Notes: generated by a model from the sequence alone, not told the origin. A stretch of 64,000 nt of DNA from Tretioscincus oriximinensis (GCA_022410635.1 JAJVDF010000138.1:649245-713244); one strand, 5' to 3'; counted from the first letter of the stretch, positions 10,396 to 22,439 are shown. A program made the numbers and translations.

Positions 10396-10974
10396 CCTGC
10401 TCTTACTCAAACATTAACCCATCCCAAACTACACCCTTCTCCTGCCCAACCATGCCTCCCCTGTCAAACAGGCACATTATTTTTAAAAATCATTAGTTTT
10501 TGACAGTTACTACCCTGTCCCTCCTTCTCCCTCTCTCTTGATACCAGTCTGTTATTGGCCTCTAGTGGCTGCCAGGAGCAGAGTGGACAGTGGCTGCCTA
10601 GCTNCACAACACAGCCACAGTTTGCTTGGGGTGTGGGGCTGTGATGGCATTCAGAATAGGNTCTACCCAGCACATTGCTTGCTCCCAGGTTGGCAGTAGT
10701 AAAAGAGCAAGAAGAGGGAGCAATAACATGTTCAAGGGCAAACGGGATCTCTACCCTTGTCATCTGGGGAAATATGGTGGCAAAATCTCACAATAGTGAT
10801 GGGAACTTCAGAAGCAAGGCCAGACTCAGCAACGCATCACTTTTCTTACCTCATTTACCATCTCTTCATGTAATAGTTTCTCTTGCAAAATACCTGGATG
10901 TTAGATTAGTTGGATGTTATTTTTGAAGAACTGTTTTAAAATCTGCATGCTGAAACATGGGATCAATGTTTTTA
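10396..10974. other. Unassigned sequence
   Basis: No family recognised; contains Ns at about 10604 and 10661. Frames here have no recognisable domain. Confidence 0.45.
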
Positions 10975-11378
10975 TTTATTTACTTGGTTACTTTCACTTA
11001 CTTTCTTACTTACTTTCCCTTATTTACTTTCCCTTAATTTTCCTTACTCACTTACACTTATTTACATTTACACACTTACTTACTTACACTTATACACTCA
11101 CTTACTTACACTTACACACTTACTTACTTACACTTATACACTTACTTACACTTATACACTTACATACTTACACTTACACACTTACTTACGTACTTACACT
11201 TATACACTTACACTTACTTACTTACACTTACACACTTACTTACACTTATACACTTTCTTACTTACACTTACACACTTACTTGCTTACACTTACACACTTA
11301 CTTACACTTACACATTTATTTACACTTACATACTTATATTTTCTTTCTTTCTTTCTTTCTTACTTACTTACACTTTTG
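10975..11378. repeat. TTAC/ACAC-type complex array, about 0.4 kb
   Basis: Mixtures of TTAC, ACTTACAC and ACTTATAC units, purer in the middle and grading into TTTC at about 11338-11362. The long frame at 10914-11468 (184 residues rich in HLLTLTYL-like strings) is the translation of this array and is not a gene. Confidence 0.95.
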
Positions 11379-12691
11379 GGATACTGCTTCTTCATTCCGA
11401 AACTGTATATAGTATTTCTATACATCTTAGCATCCTTAGAGAGGGCAGTAATGAGAATTAGTATTTAGCATGGACATAGTCTTTTATCTCACGGATTTTT
11501 GAGGAACACCTATTCCTGTTTAGGCTCTACTGATAAGGTCTAGCATTTGCCTCCAACAATTATAACACAATTCATTGCTGAACTCACTCTTGTTTCCAGC
11601 CCCTTTCACTCGTCTGTTAGTTACATTCGTCTGTTTCTTGCAATTCTACTGGGATTGATTTATCATCATTTATTAACGTCTCTGTCTCAAAATCTAAGCT
11701 TTGATCAGCTTGTGTTTTACAGCTTACATCTGTTCCATGTTTAACCTTTGGTAATGCTGTTTTTCAAAAATATGACCAGCTATAACAAAATAACCTACTC
11801 AGTCCAGGAATCTATTAAACCAGTTACGGGCTTGTTCTATGAAAAGAATGAGGCAGTGAGGGATCATTCAAACATTTTTTTTAAATTTGTTGCAATTTTT
11901 TTGTTACTCTCTTATAGGGTCCTTCACTCACTTCTCTGTACTCCACACCAGTGGGTCTGGAACACAGTGAGGCTAGGAGAAAACAGCCCCACACACACAC
12001 ACACACACACACTCATTGGGCAGCAGCACAGATGCCACACGCCAACTCCCCCACTCAGCGCATACATGAATTTGCATACATCTACCAGTCATTTTGTATT
12101 GCACATGGACAAAGTGTCAAGCACCACAGAGCAGCTACAGCATTTGAAAAGCACGTAAAATGCACACTGGGGGGCTCACAGTATGCATTTAATCAAGGGG
12201 CCACTTGCCATCAGGGAAACTGGTACCCTGGCCAGTCTGCCCCTGGTCTGAACCAGCCAGGCATGTTGTTTTAAACCATAAAAAGGTGTGGAACAAGGTC
12301 CATCTGTAATGGGGTTGGTCCAGATAAGTGTTTCAAGACACGAGGAACAAAGATTCCTAGCTTTAGAACCACCTGGGCACGCTTTTTAATGGCCCACTTT
12401 GGTGTACTGTTGAAATGGATCCTTAGTAGTCCAAACAGCGGTATATCTTTATATTCTGGACTACGATGTGCTAGTCTTCAAGTAGACTTCAATGTCAAGG
12501 TCTACTGGTAACCACAGTTAAGGTCTCCCTGGTGAGGACAGACCTAAAATTCAAAACAGTAAGTCTACTTGAAATACTACAGGTAGTTGATGCCAAGTAT
12601 GTTTGTGACCTGGCTGTTTGCTCCTACCACTGTATGCACAACTGCCTTTCCATTCAGAATACAGTGAACAAATACTAGTGAGCCTCCAACT
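11379..12691. other. Unassigned sequence with a (CA)n run
   Basis: Unique AT-rich DNA with a CA run at 11991-12012. 12440-12600 repeats AGTAGACTT and AAGTCTACT in both orientations without a clear element boundary. No gene seen. Confidence 0.45.
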
Positions 12692-12895
12692 GAGAGCNAA
12701 TTTGGTGTAGTGGTTAGAGTGTTGGACTCCTATCTGGTGGTCTCCTGGTTTATTCCACACTTCTCCATGAAGGCAGCAGGGTGAACTTGGGCTACTCACA
12801 GTTCTTTCTATCACTCTCAACCCCATTTACTTCACAAGCTGTCTGTTGTGGAGAAAGTAACAAAAGTTATTGGGTGTTATAAATAAAGATCCTGC
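12692..12895 (+). mobile_element. Sauria-type SINE
   Basis: The head TTTGGTGTAGTGGTTAGAGT (12701-12720) is a tRNA-like A box. The box B region TCCTGGTTTATTCC is decayed. The body runs CTTCTCCATGAAGGCAGC, CTACTCACAGTTCTTTC, GTCTGTTGTGGAGAAAG, the order shared with copies at 20.4, 31.8 and 58.8 kb, and ends in ATAAATAAAGATCCTGCTG. Confidence 0.88.
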
Positions 12896-12963
12896 TGCTG
12901 CTGCTCATCATCATCATACCAACTACTCTACTACTACTTCTACTTCTACTTCTACTTCTACTT

Positions 12964-13017
<54 letters not shown>

Positions 13018-13018
13018 T
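12890..13018. repeat. (CTG)/(CAT)/(CTT)/(CTA)n array on SINE tail
   Basis: Successive runs of CTG, CAT, CTTCTA and CTA units begin where the SINE ends, consistent with expansion of the SINE 3' tail. Confidence 0.93.
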
Positions 13019-13539
13019 CTGTAAGAAGTAAAACAGGAAAGCATTTTCTGCCCAGGGTTTTAATCAAGATAGATAGAGTTCTTTCCTTCCTTTTGTAAAT
13101 TCTTATCACAACAGGGCAAATCAAACAATCCTTATACAAACCAGAGCCCCAGGCGGTGCTGATCTTTAACCCCATGGTGCTGCCTCCAAGATTGAGTCAA
13201 CTCATCCCTAAAGCAGCAGCTACAAGCTGCTGATGGCTGGGAACAAAGATTTCTTGCCTCGGGGACCTATGAAGGTGGAATTTGGTGGTGCACTATGTCG
13301 CATTCCCAAAATTCATCCTCTTCCCAGTAATTCTGCACCAGTGCCATGTACTGTACGTGGGTTGTTGTGGAATACTGATTCTAGTAATATAGACTAGTGA
13401 GCTGGGCTAATCTGGATCCACTAATCCATATTAGTATAAGGTATGTTCAGAAAAGGATGATTTAAAATGCAGGTTTAAATTGGGATTATATAAACTTCTT
13501 CACAGTCTGTAAACTCCTGGATTTTCTCCAGGACTACTG
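13019..13539. other. Unassigned sequence
   Basis: Nothing recognised. Confidence 0.45.
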
Positions 13540-13835
13540 GACTAATTCTTTCTATTCCACTTATGATGCTTTTTATTACTGTGACTACATTTTCGCAATG
13601 ATATAACACACTGATTTTGTCTTTAAAATAGGCATCTGCTTGCTCAAAAGGTTTAGTCGTTTCATTATGAGCCTTAAAAGATGCAAAAACTCATTAAAGT
13701 CCATGTACATAAACAGGCATAAAGCACACCTTTGGACCTTTCAAAGAGGTTACAGGTGTAAGGAGGTCAAAGCGATATCTTGTTCTTCTAAATATTTCAG
13801 TAGAAAGTGCACTCAAAAGTCTTTTTTTTTTCGTT
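13540..13835. promoter_or_regulatory. Candidate conserved non-coding element
   Basis: Unique block containing CCTTTGGACCTTTCAAAGAG (TCF/LEF-like CTTTCAAAG) and AGGAGGTCAAAGCG (nuclear-receptor-like AGGTCAAAG) within 13729-13775. Motif-based suggestion only. Confidence 0.25.
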
Positions 13836-14029
13836 TCATTTTTGTTTTTAAAGAAAGAAACAGCTTTCAACCTTCTGCCAACACAGACCACTTGTGCTTT
13901 TAGAAAACAAGAAAGGTTGGTCACCAGATAAGAATTTCTGACCACAGAAAAGGGTAGCTTTATGCCTTTCATCTTATGCGCTGGTTTGTACAGGAATTAT
14001 TTACTTTGCCCAGGCCTTCTATGGTAAGA

Positions 14030-14320
14030 ATTTATGAAAGAAAGAAAAAGAGGGAGGGAGAAAGGAGAGAGACAGGGAGGGAGGGTAGGAAGGAAAGGGG
14101 TAGAGAGAAAGAAAAGGAGGGAAAGATGGAGGGAGTGGGAAAGAAAGGTATAGAAACATGAAGAGGAAGGAGTCAGAAGGAGTAGAAAGTGAGGGAGGAA
14201 GGAAGAAAAGAAGAGAGAAAAATAATGAATTAATTAGAGAGAGAAAAAGAGGGAGGGAAGGAGGGAGGTAGGAAAGGCGGAAGGAAATTAGAGGGAGAGA
14301 AAGAAAGATAGATTATGAAT
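14030..14320. repeat. GA-rich (purine) low-complexity tract
   Basis: GAAA, GGGA and GAGA units over about 290 bp with little interruption. The frame 13976-14161 is its translation. Confidence 0.9.
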
Positions 14321-15060
14321 TGAGATTCTGCACTCAACTGGAAAATTACACATGAAGAATTATACTAACTTTTAATCAAAATCATGGGAGCATCCAAAGG
14401 CTGTTTTCTCCTTGCTTGATGAAGAAGCAAGAAGATGGCTTGGGAAGGCTTGATAGCTGCATGGTTCAGCGATCCCCATGCCACCCTAGTATAAGAAAAG
14501 CTTGGGGAAAGAGGGTATTTCGCTTCAAGAAAACATTGAGACAAAGCAGCATTCATATCGTGAGATATATAGCATCTTGGCTGGTGTGGCGGATGTGTGT
14601 GATTGCACAAATTCATGACTATGCATGCATGAATATCAGCATTGTTGCACATACCGGGATTTCATGCTGGCAAGATCCCCAGATGAGCAGCACTATGGTA
14701 GGGGCACCTCATGCCACTGGTGCTGTCTTGTGAACAGTAAGTTAATGAGAAAGTAATTATTTGATTGCATGATGATTGTTTACAGCAAGAGGATGGAATG
14801 CATGTGGAGGCACTTTCAGTCCGGTCATCTGTTTCTCAACCCTCCTGAGGATTTCATAGCAATTGTGTCTGTTTATCCATAGGCCCATAATCTGTTTTAA
14901 GGCTCATGTAGGACATTTCTAGTTTTCCATCTCAGCATGTTAATCTCTGCATGTCAAGACACTGTGTAAAATGTGTTTGAGTACAGGAAGTACACACAGA
15001 TTTATTTGCCACAGACCCCCCAGGAGAACAGTTGAGAGGGGTAATTTCCCCAAAACTATG
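14321..15060. other. Low-copy region with a dispersed repeat fragment
   Basis: CATGCTGGCAAGATCCCCAG and the following CTGTCTTGTGAACAG / GATGATTGTTTACAG parts recur at 17728-17870, so an uncharacterised dispersed repeat is probably present at about 14660-14790. The rest is unassigned. Confidence 0.4.
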
Positions 15061-15227
15061 GATGGATTAGGGTTACCGCACATCCTGGATTAGCAGTGGG
15101 AATTGTGGATTTGGGAGCCCTTCAGATTGACCGGAAAACCATGGGGAACTCCCACTTTGGGGGTGCTTCCCAACACAAAGGCATGTAGCTGCCATGACAC
15201 TGTANTGAGTCTTTTGGAACAACAAGC

Positions 15228-15440
15228 ATGGATATAAGAACAAAAGAACATAAGAGGAGCCCTACTGAATGGGACCAGAGCCCATATAGTCCAGCATTCT
15301 GTCTCACACAGTGGCCCACCAACTGTACTCAGGCACTCTGGAACAGAAGAAGGCAAAATCTTCAACTGTTCATGATGCCCTGGCTGACATGCCTGGTAAC
15401 CTCTTCCCTACTTCATCTCGCCAGATCCACGTGGATTTTG
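15228..15440 (-). mobile_element. CR1/L2-type LINE 3' end fragment
   Basis: AAGAACATAAGAGGAGCC followed by AGAGCCCATATAGTCCAGC and TCTGTCTCACACAGTGGCCC is the reverse complement of the 3' UTR seen at about 5640-5825. No coding part. Confidence 0.9.
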
Positions 15441-17279
15441 CAGACAGGCATAAACAAGTGAAATCCACAATCACTTTTAGATTGTGATTTTTAATCTTTG
15501 TGTGAAGGGGGTCATAGTTAACCTTCAGAGGCACCTTCTAGCTCTTAAAATCCTATACGCTCCTTTAATTTATCGCAGAAAAGCTTTGAGGTTAGATTTT
15601 GATAACAATAAAACTTGTATTCCTTCAGAATCTTCATTACCTTGCAACAGTGAAAGATTGATAGAGTCTTTTTGGTCTCATAGACAAGTAATCAAAAATA
15701 TTTCCCTTCTACTGTTTTTGCTATGATTTTTTTTCTTCTCCTTCTTTAACCTTCCCAAGGAAAAAGGCAGAAATATGTTGGCATTACTCACAAGCAATCT
15801 ACCAAATGGTGCAATTCTTTATTTTTATATCTCTCGCAAAAAGAATCATTTACCTATTTTCCTTCTTGATCTTCTGTTTGTATGTAATTTACAGCTGTGC
15901 TAACCAGGACTCACTTTAACAAAAGTTGATGGGTTTCATTTTCTTTCTTTCTTTCCCTCCTCCCTTTAAGTCTGTTTAATTTGATCACATTTTTGTTTTT
16001 ATGGCACTGTGCCCAGCTGAAATTCTGCAGTTCATTTTTCCCCTTAAAATTGATTATTCTTGTCATTCAGTCAACCACATTATTTATTGACTTTGCTGAG
16101 TGCTGGATTCCATAAATGTATTTGAACTGAATAGGTATGTTCCTTAGGGTTTTTACTTATAACAAATAGGGGAACAGAATAAAGATTAACCCTTTTTTTA
16201 AAAAAATAGGGTGCATATTTGCATTCCCTAATATTTATAGAATTATTGAAATTAAGCACCTATTTGTTGGGGGTTATAGTTCAGTCTTATAGCAAACTGC
16301 CTGGAAAAACATCCCCAACGTCTCCTTTGAAGAAGGAAATGGCAAACCACATCTATATGTCTACCAAGAAAAGAAAGCAACGTGTGGATGCATCTCTTAG
16401 CTGGCACCAGCACCGTGTGAGTGAGAGGAAGGCAGCACACAAGGCTGTGTTCTCAAGAGTTGAAAGAAATGGTTTTGAGAACTGTGATGTGAATTCAATT
16501 CCCTCTGCCATTTTCTTATGTTTCCAGCTCCATTTCAGATCTGTTTCCTCGTCCGCACAAGATTCTCATTGGCTTCTGGAGTTAAGAGCTGCCCTGCCTT
16601 TTGGAGTGACCTCTTCCCACGCTCCACTCCACATTTTTTTTAATTTATCTGCATTTTGCACAAATCAATAATTGCATAAAATTAATAGAGATACATATCT
16701 ATTTAGTTTTGCACAAATATGTTAGTTTTGCACCCTCTAAAAACTGCTGTTGTCTCCTCAGAGGTTAAAACAAAATGGAGGCACACTGGCAGTGCATGGC
16801 AGCCTTCGCACAGGGGTCCTCCCAGAGCGTAGTTAGCCCAAAGTGGGAAAAACGGCACTCGTGTTGCTTTTCCGGGACAACTCCGTTCTGACAATATGGC
16901 TTTGTGAATGACGCATTGTGAAAGCTCTCCCCCTGTGTATTATAAGGGAACTGCATGCGCCCAGTGCAAAGACACAACTTTCACTTCCATTTTTTCCCAC
17001 TAGTGAGAACACAGCCAAAGGGTGTGAGCTTCTGATTTCCCCCCAAGATAAAGTATCTAAACGCAGAGTATGAAAGCCCTCATGGAAGCAGTAGCAAAAG
17101 TTGCAGCTTTAAAGTGAATGGAGGGGACTGTGTCCTCTCTCCTTACCTGGAAGATCTTCTGGCTGTGATATGCTCTTCCCATGTGCTGCAGCTTTTGCTA
17201 CTGCTTCCTTGAGTCCTCCTGCACTCTGCATTTAGCTGCTTTGCCTTGACAGAAAATCAGAAGCTCATACCCTTTTTGT
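15441..17279. other. Mostly unassigned; possible SINE scrap at 16300-16360
   Basis: GAAGAAGGAAATGGCAAACC (16331-16350) resembles a motif common in SINE/RTE-related repeats, too short to classify. 16770-17030 is GC-richer and unidentified. No gene evidence. Confidence 0.4.
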
Positions 17280-17280
17280 G

Positions 17281-17288
17281 CTTTCTTT

Positions 17289-17335
<47 letters not shown>

Positions 17336-17434
17336 CTCTTTCTCTCTTTCTCTCTCTCTTTCTCTCTTTCTCTCTTTCTCTCTTTCTCTCTTTCTCTCTT
17401 TCTCTCTTTCTCTCTTTCTCTCTTTCTCTCTTTC
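17281..17434. repeat. (CTTT)n-(CTCTTT)n array
   Basis: About twelve CTTT units change to CTCTTTCT units. Long frames on both strands over 17198-17769 consist of SLFLSF or REREKERK strings and are repeat artefacts. Confidence 0.96.
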
Positions 17435-18029
17435 CCGTCCTCTCACTGTCTCCCATAAACATATTTGTGTTGGCACCTACTGCAAAGGGTGCACCCACCT
17501 ATCGTTTTCTTTTCACATTCCTTGTGCTAGGATCACTTGATTGTCACCCAGTTCAGTCACGTTCATGTAAGCCTAGAACACTGGAAAGGAAACAATATAT
17601 TGCTTTTTTAAAAAATGAGAAAAGCAGCTACTGTAGCACTTTCCCTGATATGGCAAGAGAGACAGAGCTTCCCAATCTTGACTGGTGTGCACGATTGCTG
17701 GCTTTATCCCATATCTGCGGATCTCGTGCTGGCAAGATTCCCAGATGGGCAACATCCACATGCTGTTGACCATGAGTATCACACTTTCCTCATGCTGCTG
17801 CCACTGTCCAGTGAACAGCAGAGAAATGATCACATAACCATTTTATTATATAATCATCATTTCCAGTGCTATAAAAGCATGTGTCTGAACGTACCCGAAG
17901 ATGTGCTACATTGACAAAGAGCTTTTCTTCATGCTTGATTTATGCTAGTTTCACCAAACCATGCAGCAAACATGTCATACTAGTGAAAGGAAAGCATGGA
18001 GAAAACAATGTGTGGCTCTACCCATAACC
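17435..18029. other. Unassigned; shares a dispersed fragment with 14.7 kb
   Basis: 17728-17870 (GTGCTGGCAAGATTCCCAGA and onward) is related to 14660-14790. The remainder is not recognised. Confidence 0.4.
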
Positions 18030-18240
18030 ACCTTCGCCCCCCTCCACACAATGGGTTAAAAACCGCATTGTAGTTCCAAAATAACCCAATCATTGATCCA
18101 TGCAAACGTACCCTCAGCCTTTTGCAAACAAACCATTAGAGAACTTTAAATCCACATGGAACAGACAAGATGACTAATCAGGAAATAATTACTGAGCATG
18201 CTCAGGATGCGATTCTGCATGGTCTTCTGCTAGCGTCTTC
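18030..18240 (+). mobile_element. Uncharacterised dispersed repeat G, copy 1
   Basis: Shares the order CCCCTCCACA, ACCATTAGAGAAC, ACTAATCAGGAAATAA, GAGCATGCTCAG and GATTCTGCATGGTCTTC with 44812-45045. It is probably an old DNA element; no terminal repeats were resolved. Confidence 0.55.
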
Positions 18241-18611
18241 TCACATATCCTGGTGAACCTATTAAGGTTTGTACATACAGGAAGACTTCTCGTCTCTGTG
18301 GCTGCAGACATGGCCATTTCAGGAAACATCAGCAAAGGGCAATGGACCTTTTTTCTGGGTAAATTGTGAAAACTTCCAGGTTCTTTGTCAAAACACTGTT
18401 ATCAAGCGGAGCAGAGTCCTTCTGGTGATGCTACCATCATGGTAGGAAAACGTCGTGGTTCTGAAGCCTTAGTTAATAGGGTCACGTTTTAATTTAAATT
18501 CTCAGGATGGGTCAAACTGAAGATATTAAATTCATATAATCCCATTTGATTTGTTTCAATATTTTGCACGTTAGTCCTATCGCTGAGCATCCACGTCCAA
18601 TTAATTTTTCC

Positions 18612-18775
18612 CAAGGGGCCGCATGAGAAATTGGGGTGGTTTTAGAGGGCCGGATTAATATAGTTAACTCAGTTCTACCCAATACTGTACATAACTCTGA
18701 GCTAAGAGGGCCGGGCCGGTCAGAGACAGTAGGAGGGCCGCATGTGGCCCTCGGGCCACCACTTGCCCAGGTCTG
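18612..18775 (-). mobile_element. hAT element end with GGCCG-rich terminus
   Basis: On the minus strand it begins CAGACCTGGGCAAGTGGTGG and continues CCCGAGGGCCACATGCGGCC, matching the CAGGGGTGGGCAA... termini of vertebrate hAT elements. Only one end is evident. Confidence 0.65.
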
Positions 18776-19497
18776 CCTTAGAAGAAAAGAAAAACAACTT
18801 TCTTTTCATGCAAGGGGGCAGGTTTCATTTGCCCCACCTCTGTTTGAGGTTGAAAATACAAACGTTCCTCATTCTTCCACTTCTGAACATGGAACATTAA
18901 ATGCTGCAGCCGACCATGCAGAGGGCTAAGTGTCTCTTTTTCTCCTTTAACCAAAGGAGAAAGAATTCTAATTCCCAACAAGTCTAAATTGTTCTGGGCA
19001 GCATTATCAGTAGGAAAGGCCCCTCTGATCTGACAGGGCTCCAATGTATGATGATTAATTACTCCTTGGCCTCATTGGACTTTTCTAATTTCCTTTTGCC
19101 ACTAGCTGTAGGCAAGAAGCGATAAGTACCACTCTTATTATTTCGTGCAAAGGAAAACGTCCATTACAGCCAGTGTCCTACAAGTAATCAGAATAAAAGA
19201 GACAAGTGATTGGCAAGCCTGCAAGAACCATTCTGTCTTTATTTAGCCAACTCTGGCTAGCTAGGTGCTTTCTCCCCCAATTGCTTCTTTCTTAGCACTC
19301 TCTCCCTCTCTTCTGTTCTCACAAATTGTTTTACATGTGCAAAAAAAAAGGTGAAAAAGAGATTTACAAAAAAGGAAAAAGCCTTCCAAAATTCACTTTG
19401 CGTATGTTGTTATTTAAGAACCTTTGTAAAGGTTTAGAGAATAGGACTACAGCTGATATTGAAGACCAAAGAAGGCACGTTTCGAACACATGTTTCC
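18776..19497. other. Unassigned sequence
   Basis: No repeat family or coding domain recognised. Confidence 0.45.
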
Positions 19498-19980
19498 TAG
19501 GCTTTATCCGCCTGGCACTTGTTTATTTTAGAATTTCCTCATAATCCACTTTATTGGTTACCCAGTTTTCATGCACCTTGTTTATATTTTTACTGTGCAT
19601 TCCAGGTTTTTTTCATTCTGTCAGCTCCTGACAAGCAAGGTCTTCTGATCATGTGATCTATTCTCCTATCTGCCATTTTGTTTGCTGGCTGTCAAGAGGA
19701 AGTCCCGTAGCCCTGTTTCTAAAATGCTTCTGGGTCATTTGCTTTCAATCTCAGACGCCTTCGTCTCTCACCCCTGCAATTTCTTGCCAGAACTATCCAC
19801 ACAGCACAGCCCTTCACCATACCCTTATATAGCAGTTCAACAGTGGAATTCCCTATAAAACAACAATGCAGATCATCGTTTCTAAAAGTCAAATCTGCCA
19901 GTTTTTATAACAGCCTGGTGAAGCAAATGCAAGACAAATGTTACTTTCAAGTGGACTGTTGATTCTGTCTGGATACAACC
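19498..19980 (+). mobile_element. MITE family T (GGCTGTATCC termini), copy 1
   Basis: Left end TAGGCTTTATCCGCCTGGC and right end TGTCTGGATACAACC are imperfect inverted repeats. The interior order (TTCTGTCAGCTCCTGACAAG, CAGAACTATCCACACAGCAC) recurs at 26.9 kb. TTAA follows the right end at 19981. A piggyBac-like origin is a guess from TTAA; no transposase is present. Confidence 0.65.
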
Positions 19981-20410
19981 TTAAAATAGGTTGTAAAAAT
20001 ACTACAACCTTAGTATTTAATATGAGTCAGAAGCTTTTTATGCATATACTTATAATTTGGTTTAAGGAACTTAGTAGTCCAAATTGTCTGCATGGAACCA
20101 GTGGAAAACCATAAAAGATCGGTAATCAGAGCCCTCTAACCCTGTATATAATAATCTGTAGTACTTCCATACCTGTAGTGCCTGGTATGGAGTACGAAGT
20201 GGTGCATGAACATTAGACTGTTTGTGACTACAAGGGGCACAAGCTGAATCTGCATTGTGAGCATGTGTTGTATTGGTTCTAGTGCTGCCCAACCAGCTTC
20301 ATACAGAGGAACACAACTGCAATCTAGATCAAGCAAATCCAGGTTTACTAATCCAGAAGTAATACGACATCAAGGGTCAAAGGTAGGATGGAATAATTAA
20401 TATTCACTCT
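19981..20410. other. Unassigned sequence
   Basis: Nothing recognised. Frames at 20071-20336 have no recognisable domain. Confidence 0.4.
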
Positions 20411-20607
20411 CACAGTTTGATTCCCCACTCCTCCATGAAGCCTTGGGCCAGTCACAGTTCTTTAGAACTCTCTCAGTCCCACCTACTTCACAGGATGTCT
20501 GTTGTGGAGAAAGCAACAAAAGATATGTGTGCCGCCCTTTGGTTGGCTGCCCTGAGACCTTAGGGTATAGGGCGGGATATAAATACAAATAAATAAACAA
20601 ACAAACA
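20411..20607 (+). mobile_element. Sauria-type SINE, 5'-truncated, with L2-like tail
   Basis: It starts near box B (GTTTGATTCCCCACTCCTCC), continues CAGTCACAGTTCTTTAGAAC and GATGTCTGTTGTGGAGAAAG, and ends GCCCTGAGACCTTAGGGTAT plus GGGATATAAATACAAATAAA. The last part equals the 3' end of the L2 LINEs at 41.1 and 49.05 kb, indicating use of L2 machinery. Confidence 0.88.
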
Positions 20608-21036
20608 ACAACAACGTCTAAATCAGTGTACGGAAGCAACTTAATATTTCTTACTTTTTGTTAAAGGACAGTAATGCTCAGACAGTTACCTTTTGTAGAT
20701 ATTTCCTTTCTGATACTGAGTCAGAAGGATGGTGCAAAAGATTTCATAGGAACTGTCAGGTAGAGAAATAATTTCTTCAAGCATGTGAAGAAAGGCTAAG
20801 TGTGCGTCCCCATTTCTACCTTAAATTGCTATTTCTTTTAAGGTACGGAAAAAAGCATTCGCAATTGCACCTCGCCCACCTTCAGGTTTCCTCCGTGTTC
20901 CGAAACATTGCCTAGCAATCTCGTCACATGATGACCCCCCATAAGGCATTGCTGCAGTTGCCTTCCTATGATTCCCAGCATTCTCTAGTCTTTTCTGTGA
21001 GACAAGAGCCAATGAACTTTTACATGTCNCCTCAAA
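20608..21036. other. Unassigned sequence
   Basis: No recognised family; one N near 21029. Confidence 0.4.
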
Positions 21037-21417
21037 GTTACAAGGATGGCGAGTGGTCTGGAAACCATGTCCTATAAGGAACAGTTAAAGGATCTAGGCA
21101 TNTTTAGTCTGCAAAAGAGAAGACTGAGAGGAGACTTGATAGTTGCCTATAAATATCTGAAGGGCTGCCACAGAGCAGAGGGGTAATTTTTATTCTCATT
21201 GGCACATGGAAGGACTAGAAACAATGGATGAAACTGCAAGGAAGGAGGTATAGATTAGATATCAGAAAAAAAACTTTCTAACAGTCAGGGTGATAAACCA
21301 GTGGAACAGTTCTTCTTTGCTGGAAGTCTTCAAACTTTGGGGAATTCTGCATTGAGCGGGAGGATGGATCCCATGGCCCTGGAGGTCCTTTCCAACTCTA
21401 TGTTCTATGATTCTAAG
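21037..21417 (+). mobile_element. CR1 LINE 3' end with ATTCTATG-type tail
   Basis: AGGCATNTTTAGTCTGCAAA followed by AGAGAAGACTGAGAGGAG, CAGTCAGGGTGATAAACCAG and GGAGGTCCTTTCCAACTC ends in TATGTTCTATGATTCTA, the classic CR1 3' repeat. Frame is disrupted. A minus-strand relative lies at 47427-47666. Confidence 0.93.
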
Positions 21418-21770
21418 TGGAAAAATGGCCTTTGTTTACATTTTTAACTCTTCTAAATTTAGTAAAGGCACGTAAATGCTTTTTAAAAAAATTGAGCAAC
21501 AAAGCATATTCTCCTTTTTGATCCAAAAGAAATGGCTGGGTGCACGTATCATTAAAAACTTTTATCATGTGATTTTGGAATAGAATTCTAGGAAGGCCTT
21601 TCCCTTCTTTTTCCTCTGGTAATAAATTGTGGGACCTCTCGAATGTTATCATGAGGGCAAGAGATAAGCAGCACATCTGTACCACACAATTCTGTATGTC
21701 TGCACTAGCAGGGAACCTTTGAAGTTCTCCTGCTTGTTAATTCTTCCATTTGTTTGATTTTTGGTACAAA
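21418..21770. other. Unassigned sequence
   Basis: Nothing recognised; one N near 21771. Confidence 0.4.
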
Positions 21771-21779
21771 NAAAATGAA

Positions 21780-22240
21780 AAGAATATGATGAGATTATGG
21801 CGTTTTAAGTCAATATTTATTAAAAAATCAATCTCGATGAAAATCCGGCCATCCCTCTAATTAGACGAGGCAACTTGAGGTTGATTTTTAATTGCAAAAG
21901 TAATTACACGGAGCAGATAGCCAGTGACATTTGATTATCTAGGTGATTGATTAAAAAGGCGAGCTCACGGAGCAGATTGTCAGCCCAGGGAATCGAGACA
22001 AAAGAGCAAATTAAAAAAGTTGTCCTGTTGGTAATCACAGAATTCAAGGATGAAATTACAAAGCCAAACAGCTCCAGAGCGCCTCATCAAACACACTGTG
22101 CCTCGGCTTGAGAGGAATGGATTGCTTTAAAAGCAATTGTGGAGGCACAAAAATAGAAGGGCAACGTGGCAGCTGAGGAAAGGNGAACGGAGCTGCTGAA
22201 AGGAAGGCCGGAATAAAGAGGCGTCACAGTTCGCATAAAA
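21780..22240. promoter_or_regulatory. Strongest candidate conserved enhancer-like block
   Basis: Repeat-free 460 bp dense in developmental transcription-factor motifs: TTTATTAAAAAATCAATC, CTAATTAG at 21857-21864, TTAATTGC at 21888-21895, TAATTAC at 21901, and the Pbx/Hox-like TGATTGATTA at 21944-21953. CACGGAGCAGATAGCCAG (21907-21924) recurs in near-identical form at 21966-21983. A near-palindrome ATTGCTTTAAAAGCAAT lies at 22131-22147. Such composition is typical of vertebrate conserved non-coding elements; actual conservation is untested. Confidence 0.45.
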
Positions 22241-22439
22241 AGTTTCTTCACAATATACTCCTACTTAAGTTTTTTGACCGTCTTGTTTTCCTTAAACAGA
22301 TGCCAGAGCATGGGGGGAGCAGACAGATGGCAGGGAAGGACGATGTGTCAAATGTAAAATTAAACAAGAATAACAAGAAAAAGGTTATGACTAACATTCT
22401 GCCAAGTAAAATAACTAGTGTGTTCCTTGCGCATTTATC

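Noticed and set aside
10914..11468. 184-residue open frame
   Set aside because: Translation of the TTAC-type array; residues repeat with the DNA period.
15068..15210. Possible family K or H hAT scrap (TTAGGGTTACCGCACATCC)
   Set aside because: Only the first ~18 bases resemble a terminus, and no second end or target duplication was found.
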